This document shows, in pieces, positions 19,016 to 27,876 of a stretch of DNA of 59,668 nt. The notes beneath the pieces were generated by a model. It was not told where the DNA came from. It did not search any database and worked only from the letters and a program-made list of their open reading frames with translations. The stretch comes from JALORV01 sp035429805 (lineage in GTDB: Bacteria; Pseudomonadota; Gammaproteobacteria; Burkholderiales; Burkholderiaceae_F): positions 1-59,668 of the forward strand of contig DAOMFL010000014.1 of assembly GCA_035429805.1 (NCBI GenBank), read 5' to 3'. How positions within the stretch are numbered: the stretch's first letter is position 1; the number at the start of each line of letters is the position of its first letter. Position numbers and translations under genes: made by a program.

Positions 19016-20869
19016 ATGGCGCAACCCGGCCTGATTCGGCGATTCTTCCGGGGCCTGTGGCGCGGGATCGATTTCTCGCGCCGGCTTGTCCTCAACTTGC
19101 TGTTCCTGCTGATCGTCGGCGTGGTGCTGTTCTCGTGGCTCGTGGCCGACAGATCGCCACGGCTGTCGCCCGACACAGCCCTGGTGATCAACATCCAGGG
19201 CGACCTGGTCGAGGAATACACCGTGGGCGCGCAGGAGGCGGCGATCGCCGAAGCGCTCGGCCGCGACCGCTTCGAGACCCGCCTGCGCGATGTCCTGATG
19301 GCCCTCGACAGCGCGGCGCGCGATCCGCAGATCGCCCGTGTCGTGCTGGTGCTCGACGACATGGACAGTGCCGGCCTGGCGACACTGCGCGAGATCGGCT
19401 CCGCCGTGGAACGCGTGCGCGACGCAGGCAAGCCGGTCTTCGCCTGGGGCGCATCCTTTACGCAGGCCCAGTATTTCCTGGCGTCGCACGCCGACGAGAT
19501 CTATCTGCACCCGTCGGGCAACGTGCTGATCCGCGGCCTTGGCGGGCCGCGCGGCTACTACAAGGACCTGCTCGACAAGCTGGGCGTCAAGGTCAACACC
19601 TTCCAGGCGGGCCGCTACAAGAGCTTCGGCGAGCCGTTCACGCGGACCGGCCCGACGCCCGAAGCGCAGGAAGCGGAGGCTTACCTGGTGAACGGCCTCT
19701 GGTCGACGTGGCTCGCCGATGTCGAGGGCGCGCGCAAGCTCAAGCCGGGCAGCCTGATGGCCGCGCTCAATGACCTGCCGCAGAGGCTGCAGGAGACCGG
19801 CGGCGATATCGCTCAGCTTGCGCTGAAGGAGAAGCTGGTCGACGGACTGAAGCGCCGCGACGAGTTCCGCCGCATGATGATCGAGCGCGGCGCGCCCCCC
19901 AGCGATCAGGACACGGAAACGTTCCGTCAGATTTCCATGTACGAGTATCTCCGGTATGCCGACAAGCCGATGCCGGGCAAGGCCGTCGGCGTGGTCGTCG
20001 CGCAGGGCGAAATCGTTGAGGGCGATGCGCAGAAGGGCACGGTCGGGGCCCGCGCCACGGTCGAGCTCATCAAGCGCGCGCGCGAGGACGACGACATCAA
20101 GGCTGTGGTACTTCGCGTCGACTCCCCCGGTGGCAGCGCCTTTGCGTCCGAGCTCATACGCGAACAGCTGGATCTGACGCGCAAGGCCGGCAAGCCTGTC
20201 GTCGTTTCAATGGGTGATGTGGCCGCCTCCGGCGGCTACTGGATCGCGATGGGTGGCGACGAGGTCGTCGCGGATGCGACGACGATCACCGGATCGATCG
20301 GCGTTTTCGCGCTGGTCCCGAACTTTGCCGGGACGATGGAGAAGGTCGGCGTCAACACGGCCGGCGTGGGCACGACGTGGATCACCGAGGCGATGGATCT
20401 GGCGCGGCCGCTGGACAAACGGCTCGCGCGGGTCCTCGAAGTGAGCGTCGGCCACACCTATCGGGAGTTTCTCGATGTCGTGTCGTCAGCGCGGAAGTCG
20501 ACCCCCGAGAAGATCAACGAGGTTGCCCAGGGCCGGGTCTGGACGGGCGCGCAGGCCCGGGAGCGCGGCTTGGTCGATGTTCTGGGCGGACTCGACGTCG
20601 CCGTGAAGTCGGCAGCCGGCCGGGCGTCGCTGGGGGGGGAGTACCGCGTCGAGTACATCGAGCGCGAGCCGCGTGGACTGGATCGATACCTCGCGATGTT
20701 CTTCGGCCGCTTCGGGGCGGTCCTGCGTGACGAACTCGGCTGGGACGGTGTGGCTCGGGCGTTGCTGGGCGCGCTTCCACCGCGAGCGCCGCGCGAGCTG
20801 GCGCTGCTGCTGCAATCCAAGGATCAGCCGGCGCGTGTGCTGTCATACTGCTTTTGCGAAATCCGCTGA
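19016..20869 (+). CDS. sppA: Signal peptide peptidase SppA (long form)
   Basis: Inner-membrane serine protease that degrades cleaved signal peptides. The 617-residue protein has one N-terminal membrane anchor (about 26-44, LVLNLLFLLIVGVVLFSWLV) and two tandem ClpP-like domains, as in the 67K SppA type. The catalytic dyad is visible: Lys202 (GRYKSFGEP) in the N-terminal half and Ser405 (DVAASGGYW) in the C-terminal half. The C-terminus ends with a short Cys-containing tail. It sits between the nucleotidase gene and slmA, 73 bases after the former. Confidence 0.93.
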   Translation: MAQPGLIRRFFRGLWRGIDFSRRLVLNLLFLLIVGVVLFSWLVADRSPRLSPDTALVINIQGDLVEEYTVGAQEAAIAEALGRDRFETRLRDVLMALDSAARDPQIARVVLVLDDMDSAGLATLREIGSAVERVRDAGKPVFAWGASFTQAQYFLASHADEIYLHPSGNVLIRGLGGPRGYYKDLLDKLGVKVNTFQAGRYKSFGEPFTRTGPTPEAQEAEAYLVNGLWSTWLADVEGARKLKPGSLMAALNDLPQRLQETGGDIAQLALKEKLVDGLKRRDEFRRMMIERGAPPSDQDTETFRQISMYEYLRYADKPMPGKAVGVVVAQGEIVEGDAQKGTVGARATVELIKRAREDDDIKAVVLRVDSPGGSAFASELIREQLDLTRKAGKPVVVSMGDVAASGGYWIAMGGDEVVADATTITGSIGVFALVPNFAGTMEKVGVNTAGVGTTWITEAMDLARPLDKRLARVLEVSVGHTYREFLDVVSSARKSTPEKINEVAQGRVWTGAQARERGLVDVLGGLDVAVKSAAGRASLGGEYRVEYIEREPRGLDRYLAMFFGRFGAVLRDELGWDGVARALLGALPPRAPRELALLLQSKDQPARVLSYCFCEIR

Positions 20870-20944
20870 GTCGATCGCCCGGTAAGGCCTCGTAGCGGCC
20901 CTCAATTCGGGCCGTCAACGCGCCGCCGTTAATCCGGAAGATGG

Positions 20945-20998
20945 TTCGCGGCTGCGGACATCTGGGATAGTATGTGTTCACGTCCGGGACGGTCCCGG
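20945..20998 (+). promoter_or_regulatory. Possible slmA promoter and near-palindrome
   Basis: A -10-like TAGTAT (20968-20973) has a weak -35 TTCGCG (20945-20950) at 17-base spacing. Just downstream, CCGGGAC-G-GTCCCGG (20984-20998) is a perfect 7-bp inverted repeat around one base, 34 bases before the slmA start. It could be an operator or a leader hairpin. The promoter is weak; the palindrome is certain. Confidence 0.35.
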
Positions 20999-21032
20999 AG
21001 TCGCAGCTCCCTCAGATATCCCCAAGCGCCCG

Positions 21033-21635
21033 ATGGACTCCGCAAGTCCCAACGCCGGCCCGCGCAAGCCTGGAGCGCGCAAGCTGCAGATCCTGCAGAC
21101 GCTGGCCACTATGCTGGAAGATCCGAAGGGCGAAAAGGTCACCACGGCCGCGCTCGCGGCCCGGCTCGGCGTGTCCGAGGCCGCCCTGTACCGGCATTTC
21201 GCCAGCAAGGCGCAGATGTTCGAGGGACTGATCGAGTTCATCGAGACATCGGTCTTCGGGCTGATCAACGAGATCAGCGCCCGCGAGACCTCGGGCCTGC
21301 GACAGGTCCGGTCCATTATCGCCATGCTGCTGGAGTTCGCTCAGACCAACAAGGGCATGACGCGCGTGCTGATAGGCGACGCGCTGGTCAATGAGAACGA
21401 GCGCCTGCAGGAGCGCATCAATCAGCTGATCGAGCGCATTGAGGCGTCGCTGAAGCAGAGCTTTCGCGTCGCGGCGAGCGAGCACGAGGTGCCGGAGAGC
21501 TTCGACGCCGGTGCCCGCGCGGCACTGGTCGTCGCATTCGTGATCGGCCGCTGGCATCGCTTCGCGAAGAGCGGCTTCCGCAAGGCACCCGCCGAAGCGC
21601 TCGACGCGCAGTTGCCGGTTCTCGTCGCGGCCTAG
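21033..21635 (+). CDS. slmA: Nucleoid occlusion factor SlmA
   Basis: TetR-fold DNA-binding protein that blocks FtsZ ring assembly over the nucleoid. The 200-residue product has a helix-turn-helix at about 37-58 (TTAALAARLGVSEAALYRHF) and the SlmA-type sequence FEGLIEFIE and FVIGRWHRFAKSGFR. Its place downstream of argB and the nucleotidase gene is typical of betaproteobacteria, here with sppA in between. Its stop codon overlaps that of the convergent EamA gene in one CTAG. Confidence 0.92.
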   Translation: MDSASPNAGPRKPGARKLQILQTLATMLEDPKGEKVTTAALAARLGVSEAALYRHFASKAQMFEGLIEFIETSVFGLINEISARETSGLRQVRSIIAMLLEFAQTNKGMTRVLIGDALVNENERLQERINQLIERIEASLKQSFRVAASEHEVPESFDAGARAALVVAFVIGRWHRFAKSGFRKAPAEALDAQLPVLVAA

Positions 21636-22513
21636 GTCTTCGCGGCCGCTACGGCCCGGCGCTGGCCGTACAGCACAAGCGCGGTGCCGAGCAGCACCAG
21701 GCCGCAGGCCCCAACCATCGTCGCGGTGACCGGCTCGTCCAGCAGCCACGCACTCCAGAAGATGCCCCAGACGGGTATCAGGAACGTCACTGTCATCGAG
21801 CGTGTCGGACCGATCTGCTGGATCAGCCGGAGGTAAAGGACCGTCGCGAGCGCCGAAGCAAGCAGTGCCAGCAGGGCTGCGTTAGCCAACGCGAATGCAG
21901 TGATTTCGCGCGGCGGGTCGAGCAGCGTCAGTGGAACGTTGAAGGCCGTGCCGATGATCAGGACACCGGTGCCGAGCGACGCGGCCGGCACGTTGGCTCC
22001 CAGCGCCTTGGTCGCGACCCCGGATACTGCAAAGCACAGTGACGCGGCCAGGGCAGCCGCGAGCGCGCCCAGGCCGGCCGGTGGAATCACCGCGCTGCCG
22101 GCGCCGGTCAGCAGCACGACACCACCGATGCCGAGGGCGAGGCCGAGTGCGGAGGACGGTGCCACGCGGTCGCCGAGCCAGAGCCGCGCGATGACGGCAC
22201 CCCAGAGGGGCACGGTCGCATTGATGACCGCCAGCGGCCCGGCGGGCCACTGGGTGGCACCGTAGGCAAACAGCGGAAACGGCAGCGCGGCACCAAAGCA
22301 CCCGACCACCGCGATCGGCTTCCAGTCGCGGCGCCAGCGCACACGCAGGCCCACGGCCTTCAGGTAGATCAACATGACGCTGGCAGCCAGCGCCAGACGC
22401 ACGGCCGAGAGGCCCAGCGGACCGAGCGCCGGTACGGCATTGCGGATCAGAGTGAAGGCACCGCCCCAGATGGCGGCAAGGAACACGATCAGCGCCAGAT
22501 GGCGGGCCGACAT
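21632..22513 (-). CDS. EamA/DMT-family transporter
   Basis: A 293-residue inner-membrane transporter with ten predicted membrane segments arranged as two EamA repeats (about 1-140 and 150-285). The start MSARHLALIVFLAAIWGGAF and the second-repeat motif ATVLYLRLIQQIGPTRSMTV are typical of the drug/metabolite exporter superfamily. The substrate cannot be told from the sequence. It starts 4 bases after moeB on the same strand, so it is probably co-transcribed with it. Confidence 0.9.
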   Translation of the reverse strand: MSARHLALIVFLAAIWGGAFTLIRNAVPALGPLGLSAVRLALAASVMLIYLKAVGLRVRWRRDWKPIAVVGCFGAALPFPLFAYGATQWPAGPLAVINATVPLWGAVIARLWLGDRVAPSSALGLALGIGGVVLLTGAGSAVIPPAGLGALAAALAASLCFAVSGVATKALGANVPAASLGTGVLIIGTAFNVPLTLLDPPREITAFALANAALLALLASALATVLYLRLIQQIGPTRSMTVTFLIPVWGIFWSAWLLDEPVTATMVGACGLVLLGTALVLYGQRRAVAAAKT

Positions 22514-22517
22514 GCGC

Positions 22518-23264
22518 CTAGCGGCCAGCGCACACCGGGCAGGACGGATCGCGCGGCACGCGCACCGAGTGCCATTGCATGGCGAGTGCGTCCAGCATCA
22601 GCAGCCGGCCCACCAGCGGTGTGCCCGCACCGGCGGCGAGCTTCAGTGCTTCCGCTGCCTGCACCGTCCCGATGATGCCGGTGACCGGAGCAAAGACGCC
22701 CATCGTCGAGCACAGTTCGTCCTCGCCGTCGCCGGGCGGAAACAGGCATGCGTAGCACGGTGACTCGGCGCTGCGCAGGTCAAAGGAGGCGACCTGCCCG
22801 TCGAAACGGATCGCAGCGCCCGAGACGAGCGGACGGCAGTGCTTCACGCAGGCGCGATTGACCGCGTGGCGGGTGGCGAAGTTGTCAGAGCAGTCCAGCA
22901 CGACGCTCGCGTTCGCGACCAGCTGGTCGAGCGCGCCGTCGTCCACGCGTTCAGCCACCGTCACGACGTGCACTTCCGGGTTGATCGCTGCGAGCGCGAT
23001 GCGTCCCGACTCGGCCTTCGGCATGCCGATGCGCTGGGTCGTGTGCAGGATCTGGCGCTGCAGGTTGGTGAGGTCGACCGTGTCGCCGTCGACCAGCGTC
23101 AACGTGCCGACGCCCGCCGATGCGACGTAGAAGGCCGCCGGCGACCCCAGGCCGCCGGCGCCGACAACGAGCATGTGCGCCGCTCGCAGACGCTCCTGTC
23201 CCTCGATGCCGATCTCGTTGAGCAGAAGGTGGCGCGAGTAGCGCAGCAGCTGTTCGTCGTTCAC
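22518..23264 (-). CDS. moeB: MoeB/ThiF-family adenylyltransferase
   Basis: E1-like enzyme (248 residues) that adenylates the C-terminal glycine of a ubiquitin-like sulfur carrier (MoaD or ThiS). Visible are the nucleotide loop VVGAGGLGSPA, the DTVDLTNLQRQI segment, the catalytic cysteine region LCSTMGV, and two zinc-binding pairs (CYAC and CPVC at the C-terminus). Neither a carrier nor molybdopterin genes are nearby, so MoeB versus ThiF cannot be settled by context; the position downstream of ctpA is common in betaproteobacteria and usually annotated MoeB. Confidence 0.88.
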   Translation of the reverse strand: MNDEQLLRYSRHLLLNEIGIEGQERLRAAHMLVVGAGGLGSPAAFYVASAGVGTLTLVDGDTVDLTNLQRQILHTTQRIGMPKAESGRIALAAINPEVHVVTVAERVDDGALDQLVANASVVLDCSDNFATRHAVNRACVKHCRPLVSGAAIRFDGQVASFDLRSAESPCYACLFPPGDGEDELCSTMGVFAPVTGIIGTVQAAEALKLAAGAGTPLVGRLLMLDALAMQWHSVRVPRDPSCPVCAGR

Positions 23265-23283
23265 GGAACCCGCCGGGGAAATG

Positions 23284-23308
23284 AAAACGGGCCGCAGGTG
23301 CGGCCCGT
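23284..23308 (-). terminator. Intrinsic terminator after ctpA
   Basis: CGGGCCGCA (23288-23296) pairs perfectly with TGCGGCCCG (23299-23307) around a GG loop, with one more A-T pair outside. Reading on the minus strand the stem is followed by TTTT (23284-23287). It sits 17 bases after the ctpA stop and 20 bases before moeB begins, so moeB may need its own promoter or read-through. Confidence 0.8.
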
Positions 23309-23324
23309 TGCCCGAAGCTGGCGA

Positions 23325-24773
23325 CTAGCGCGCGGCCTTGGCGACGTTTTCGCCCTTGGGCTTGGCCACCTCGACCGGTTTGCCCTTGAGGTGATTCATC
23401 GCCTGCTGCAGCTGATAGTCGTCCGGGCTGCCGAACTCATAGCGGCGTGCCGCCGATGCCTTCGCCGACTGTGATGCATCCGCCGGTGCCGCGGGCTGCG
23501 CAGCGGCGCCCGCGGGCGGCGTCGCGCCCCGCGTTGCGTCCTCAGCCTTGGTGCCTTCGAGATGCCGCACCAGGTCGGCCTCGCGCACATTGAACCCGGA
23601 GAAGTTGCCGTCCGGCGTGTCATCAACCGCGAAATCCGGCACGATGCCCTTGGCCTGGATCGACCGGCCGCTCGGCGTGTAGTAGCGCGCCGTAGTCAGC
23701 TTTATCGCCGCCGGGCCGTCACCGTCGAGGCGCAGCGGGATGATCGTCTGCACGGAGCCCTTGCCGAAGGACTGCGTGCCGATGACGGTCGCGCGCTTGT
23801 GGTCCTGCAGCGCGCCGGCGACGATCTCCGAAGCCGATGCCGATGCGCCGTTGACCAGCACGATCATCGGCACGCTTTTCACCTGCGGCGGAAGCTTCAG
23901 CAGCACGTCCTCACCCCGGCCACGGAGGTAGTCCTCCGGCGCAGCGATGAAGCGGCGGCGCGAATCCTCGTTGCGGCCGTCCGTCGACACTACCAGTGCG
24001 CGCGGCGGCAGGAACGCCGCCGTCACGCCTACCGCCGAATGCAGCAGGCCACCCGGGTCATTGCGCAGGTCGAGCACGAGGCCCTTCAGCGGCCCCTGCT
24101 TGTAGAGATCGTTGATCTGCTTGACGAGGTCGTCGACCGTGCGTTCCTGGAATTGCGCAATGCGAATGAAGCCGTACCCCGGCTCGATCATCTTCGCGCG
24201 CACGGACTGGACCCGGATCACGTCGCGGATCAGCTTGAATTCAAGGGGTTTGTCCTCGCCCTTGCGCGCGATCGTCAGCGTGATCGGAGTGCGCGGCTTG
24301 CCGCGCATCAGCTTCACCGCCTCGGGAAGTGTCATGCCGCGGGTGACCTTGTCGTCGATCTTGACGATGAAGTCGCCGGCCTTCACGCCGGCACGCGCGG
24401 CCGGCGTGTCGTCGATCGGCGCGATGACCTTGATGACGCCGTCTTCGGCGCCGACTTCGATGCCCAGCCCGCCAAATTCACCCTGCGTGCTGGACTGCAT
24501 GTCCTTGAACGCGTCGGCGTCGAGGAACGCCGAATGAGGATCGAGCCCGGCGAGCATCCCCGAGATCGCCTCCTGCATCAGTTTCTTGTCGTCGACCGGC
24601 TCGACGTAGTTCTGCTTTACCGCGCCGAAGACCTCGGTGAACTGGCGGATTTCCTCGAGCGGAATCTGGCCGCGCGTGTCACGGAACGCGTAGGCGGAAA
24701 TGCCCAGGCTGACGAGGACGCCGGCGATTGCGCCGGTACCAATGAGACCCACACTACGCATCCTGCCAGCCAT
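23325..24773 (-). CDS. ctpA: C-terminal processing peptidase, S41 family
   Basis: Periplasmic, membrane-anchored serine protease (482 residues) that trims C-termini of envelope proteins. An N-terminal hydrophobic segment (about 7-30) is a signal anchor, a PDZ domain spans about 95-175, and the S41 domain carries Ser313 in NGASASASE and Lys338 in FGKGSVQ, exactly 25 residues apart as in Tsp/CtpA. The C-terminal 70 residues are Ala/Lys-rich. It follows envC on the same strand after 53 bases; a terminator lies downstream. Confidence 0.94.
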   Translation of the reverse strand: MAGRMRSVGLIGTGAIAGVLVSLGISAYAFRDTRGQIPLEEIRQFTEVFGAVKQNYVEPVDDKKLMQEAISGMLAGLDPHSAFLDADAFKDMQSSTQGEFGGLGIEVGAEDGVIKVIAPIDDTPAARAGVKAGDFIVKIDDKVTRGMTLPEAVKLMRGKPRTPITLTIARKGEDKPLEFKLIRDVIRVQSVRAKMIEPGYGFIRIAQFQERTVDDLVKQINDLYKQGPLKGLVLDLRNDPGGLLHSAVGVTAAFLPPRALVVSTDGRNEDSRRRFIAAPEDYLRGRGEDVLLKLPPQVKSVPMIVLVNGASASASEIVAGALQDHKRATVIGTQSFGKGSVQTIIPLRLDGDGPAAIKLTTARYYTPSGRSIQAKGIVPDFAVDDTPDGNFSGFNVREADLVRHLEGTKAEDATRGATPPAGAAAQPAAPADASQSAKASAARRYEFGSPDDYQLQQAMNHLKGKPVEVAKPKGENVAKAAR

Positions 24774-24826
24774 GCCACCTCCGGAAGCCGAAGCTGCGAA
24801 CGTAATTCGCCAGCCTTAAGAACACC

Positions 24827-26230
24827 TTAGCGCGCCGCAACCCAGCCGAGCGGGTCAAAAGGGCGGCCCTGAAAACGCAGTTCGAAGTATAGGGCGGAGG
24901 CCTCGATTCCCCCGGAATTTCCGACTGACGCCACGATATCTCCGACAGCTACCCGGTCCCCTACGTTCCGCAGAAGGGCCTCGTTGTTTCCGTAGACTGA
25001 AAGGTAGCCGTCGCCATGGTCGATGATGAGAAGGTTGCCGAACCCGCGCAGCCAGTCGGCGAACACCACTTGCCCGTCGCCCACGGCGTGGACCGGCGTG
25101 CCAGCCGGTGCCTGCAGGAAGACCCCCTTCAGAGCGGGTCCCGCGCCGCCCTCGGCGCGCCTTGGTGACCCAAACTTCGCCGTGACGGTGCCCTGAACCG
25201 GCAAGGCGAGCTTTCCTTTCATTTGGCCGAAGTTACCTGTCGTTGGGGGCTGATAGCTCGATGCGGCGGCGGTCCTGGATTGATCGCTTCGTGCCGAAGA
25301 GGATCTGGAATCCGACGTCGCATGGCGGGCCGACGCCTCCTCCTGTGCCCGCTGTCGGGCGCGCTCCGCATCCCGGCGCGCCTGCTCGGCGAGGATCCTT
25401 GAAATCTGATCGATCAACGCGCCGAGCCGCTGATCGTCACGCTCAAGGCGGGCAATCGCCTGTCTCTGGCCGGCAATTTCCTTTGCCAGCTGCTGCACGG
25501 CACGCTTGCGGCGTATCTGTTCTGCTTCGAGCAATCTTCTACTTTTGTCTTCATCGTCGGCCAATTTTGCAATTTCAGCGCGCTTCTCCTCGGTTTGGGT
25601 CTGAAGCGACGCCAGCTGTAACCGCCGCACCTCAAGCGCGTTCAGGGACACTTCGGCATTCCGGCTCAGGTAACCAAGGTAGACGCGGTCGCGGCCGGGC
25701 TGGTTCGGGTCACCGCCTTCGAGCAGCAGTTGCATCGGGTCCCGCAGCCCCAGCCGGTGCTGCTCCAGCAGCGCACGGTCGAGTTGCCGCTGCTCGAGCC
25801 CCTTCCGGCTTGCAACGTCCTGCTGGCGGGCGATCAGCGCTGCCAGCTGCGTTTCGAGTCGCTCTCGATCCTGGCCGAGTTCGAGCAGCCGGCGGTTGGC
25901 CTTCGAAATGGCGATGTCGGCCCGGGCGAGGGCGTCCGATGCCTCGGAGCGCGACGATTCGCTTGCGGCCAGCTGGCGCTTCAGTCTGGCGATATCGGAC
26001 TGTAGGGTGCGCTGCTCGCGCTTCAGCTCCTCCTGTCTCTGCGGCGAGGCGCCCGAGGATGAGGGCGATTTTGCAGCGGGCCTGGCGGTGGACCCGCCGC
26101 CCGAGGTGCCGCCCTTCGCGTTGCGGCCTTTGTCCTGGCCCAGCACGGCGCCGCCTGCGCCCAGGAAAGCGGCGATCGCGGTGCCCGCCAGCAGGCGTAC
26201 CCAGCGTCGCGATGCTGCCGGCGGTTTCAA
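24827..26230 (-). CDS. envC: Murein hydrolase activator EnvC
   Basis: Periplasmic division protein that, when pulled by FtsEX, activates amidases to split septal peptidoglycan. From TTG 26230 the product has 467 residues: a signal peptide (about 8-32), a long coiled coil (about 58-290), and a LytM domain at the C-terminus. The metal-binding His/Asp of active M23 enzymes are missing (ALYFELRFQG instead of a His-x-His motif), as in catalytically dead EnvC. The TTG start overlaps the gpmA stop (TTGA); the frame is open much further upstream but that part lies within gpmA. Confidence 0.88.
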   Translation of the reverse strand: MKPPAASRRWVRLLAGTAIAAFLGAGGAVLGQDKGRNAKGGTSGGGSTARPAAKSPSSSGASPQRQEELKREQRTLQSDIARLKRQLAASESSRSEASDALARADIAISKANRRLLELGQDRERLETQLAALIARQQDVASRKGLEQRQLDRALLEQHRLGLRDPMQLLLEGGDPNQPGRDRVYLGYLSRNAEVSLNALEVRRLQLASLQTQTEEKRAEIAKLADDEDKSRRLLEAEQIRRKRAVQQLAKEIAGQRQAIARLERDDQRLGALIDQISRILAEQARRDAERARQRAQEEASARHATSDSRSSSARSDQSRTAAASSYQPPTTGNFGQMKGKLALPVQGTVTAKFGSPRRAEGGAGPALKGVFLQAPAGTPVHAVGDGQVVFADWLRGFGNLLIIDHGDGYLSVYGNNEALLRNVGDRVAVGDIVASVGNSGGIEASALYFELRFQGRPFDPLGWVAAR

Positions 26231-26982
26231 GGGCCGGAGCGAGCCTGTCCCTGCGCCGCCACCGCCGCCGTGGCGCGCGCGATCTCGTCGGCGTCGCCCA
26301 GGTAGTAGTGGCGGATCGGTCGCAGCCGCTCGTCCAGTTCGTATACGAGCGGACGTGCGGTCGGGATGTTGAGCCCGACGATGTCGTCGTCGGAGATGCC
26401 GTCGAGGTACTTGATCAGTGCCCGCAGCGAATTGCCGTGCGCCGCGACGAGGACTCGCCGCCCACGCTGGATGGCCGGTGCAATCGAATCCTTCCAGAAC
26501 GGAAGCACGCGCGCCACGGTGTCCTTCAGGCACTCCGTCGCCGGAATCTCCGAGGCTGCAAGATGCTTGTAGCGGGGGTCACGGCCGGCCCAGCGCGGAT
26601 CGTCCGGAGTGAGCGGATCCGGCGCGACCGCGTAGGCCCGCCGCCAGATCAGCACCTGTTTCTCGCCGAAGCGTGCCGCGGTCTCGGCCTTGTCCAGACC
26701 CTGCAACGCGCCGTAGTGGCGCTCATTCAGTCGCCAGCTGTGCACGGCCGGAAGCCACATCAGGTCCATCGCGTCGAGCGTGATCCACAGCGTCCGGATC
26801 GCGCGACGAAGCACCGAGGTGTAAGCGATGTCAAATGAATATCCCTCGCTTTGTAGAAGCTCGCCCGCGGCTTTCGCTTCCCGGCGCCCGTTGTCCGTCA
26901 GATCGACGTCGGTCCAGCCGGTGAAACGGTTCTCGAGGTTCCACTGGCTCTCGCCGTGGCGCAGCAGCACGAGCTTGAACAT
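26227..26982 (-). CDS. gpmA: 2,3-bisphosphoglycerate-dependent phosphoglycerate mutase
   Basis: Interconverts 3- and 2-phosphoglycerate in glycolysis and gluconeogenesis. The 251-residue protein has the phospho-accepting LLRHGESQWN (RHG at 8-10), the ERHYGALQG substrate loop and the second histidine in AAHGNSLRAL. It is the first gene of the minus-strand gpmA-envC-ctpA series and is divergent from the rhodanese gene, with AT-rich promoter-like sequence between them. Confidence 0.96.
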   Translation of the reverse strand: MFKLVLLRHGESQWNLENRFTGWTDVDLTDNGRREAKAAGELLQSEGYSFDIAYTSVLRRAIRTLWITLDAMDLMWLPAVHSWRLNERHYGALQGLDKAETAARFGEKQVLIWRRAYAVAPDPLTPDDPRWAGRDPRYKHLAASEIPATECLKDTVARVLPFWKDSIAPAIQRGRRVLVAAHGNSLRALIKYLDGISDDDIVGLNIPTARPLVYELDERLRPIRHYYLGDADEIARATAAVAAQGQARSGP

Positions 26983-27015
26983 GGTGACAAGAGGGCGATG
27001 ACGAATTGCTTATTC

Positions 27016-27021
27016 TATAAT
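27016..27021 (+). promoter_or_regulatory. Perfect -10 hexamer TATAAT in the gpmA/rhodanese divergent region
   Basis: TATAAT stands in a short AT-rich island (27004-27032) in otherwise GC-rich DNA. The -35 region at normal spacing (26993-26998, GGGCGA) is poor, so activity may need an activator. It points toward rhodanese-grxC-secB; the same island could serve gpmA in the other direction. Confidence 0.45.
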
Positions 27022-27124
27022 TCGATGCTTTTCGACCAGCGCCGTTTGCGTGGCATCGACGGCCATCACTGCCGGCCACCAAGTGGCGGCGGCCACTTTC
27101 CCGCGACCGGAAATCACGCCCATC

Positions 27125-27526
27125 GTGCAATTCTTCGTCGACAACATCATTCTGATCGCAGTGGCGTTCATTAGCGGCGCCATGCTGGTCTGGCCTGCAA
27201 TCCGCAGCCGGGCGAGCGGCCCGTCGCTGTCCACGCTGCAGGCGACTCAGCTCATCAACACGCGCAATCCGCAGATCGTCGATCTGCGTAGCGCCGAAGA
27301 CTTCGCCAGGGGATCGCTGCCGAATGCCCGCAACCTCCCTTCGGACCGGATCAGCGACCGCCTCGCGGACCTGAAGAAGGACAAGCCGGTGCTGCTCGTA
27401 TGTGCGACTGGAACGAGCGCCGGCCGCATTGCCGCACTGATGCGCGGCCGCGGATTTGCCGAGGTCTTCGTGCTGGCCGGCGGTATCGCAGGCTGGCGCG
27501 AGGCGGGTTTGCCGCTGCGCAGCTGA
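27125..27526 (+). CDS. Membrane-anchored rhodanese-like protein
   Basis: Single-domain rhodanese, 133 residues from GTG 27125. An N-terminal membrane segment (about 3-22, FFVDNIILIAVAFISGAMLV) is followed by the rhodanese fold with IVDLRSAEDF and the active-site loop VCATGTSAGR, in which Cys is the persulfide nucleophile, and the AGGIAGWREAGLP ending. The frame is open to GTG 27050 but the extra 25 residues are not typical of the family. It heads the rhodanese-grxC-secB-gpsA cluster. The physiological sulfur acceptor is not known. Confidence 0.87.
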   Translation: MQFFVDNIILIAVAFISGAMLVWPAIRSRASGPSLSTLQATQLINTRNPQIVDLRSAEDFARGSLPNARNLPSDRISDRLADLKKDKPVLLVCATGTSAGRIAALMRGRGFAEVFVLAGGIAGWREAGLPLRS

Positions 27527-27544
27527 CTGCGGGACGGAGGAGAG

Positions 27545-27802
27545 ATGAGTCACGTCGTCATGTACAGCACCGCTGTGTGCCCGTATTGCCAGCGGGCCGA
27601 GGCGCTGCTGAAGGCGCGCGGTGTCGCTGACATCGAGAAGATCCGCGTCGACCTCGATCCGGCGCGGCGCGACGAGATGATTGTGCGCACCGGGCGCCGC
27701 ACGGTGCCGCAGATCTTCATCGGCGCGACGCATGTGGGCGGCTTCGACGACCTGTCGGCCCTCGACCGCGAAGGCAAGCTCGTACCGTTGCTCACTCAGT
27801 AG
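27545..27802 (+). CDS. grxC: Glutaredoxin 3
   Basis: An 85-residue dithiol glutaredoxin with the CPYC active site (residues 12-15), the TVPQIFI cis-proline motif and the GGFDDL glutathione-binding end. Reduces disulfides using glutathione in the cytosol. A GGAGGAG Shine-Dalgarno precedes the ATG. It lies 18 bases after the rhodanese gene and upstream of secB, a standard proteobacterial arrangement. Confidence 0.95.
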   Translation: MSHVVMYSTAVCPYCQRAEALLKARGVADIEKIRVDLDPARRDEMIVRTGRRTVPQIFIGATHVGGFDDLSALDREGKLVPLLTQ

Positions 27803-27876
27803 ACGGACTCCAACCCACCGGATTTCAACCCAGTGACGTCGCGGCGACCCCGCCAGTCACTCTGCCAGGAAACATC

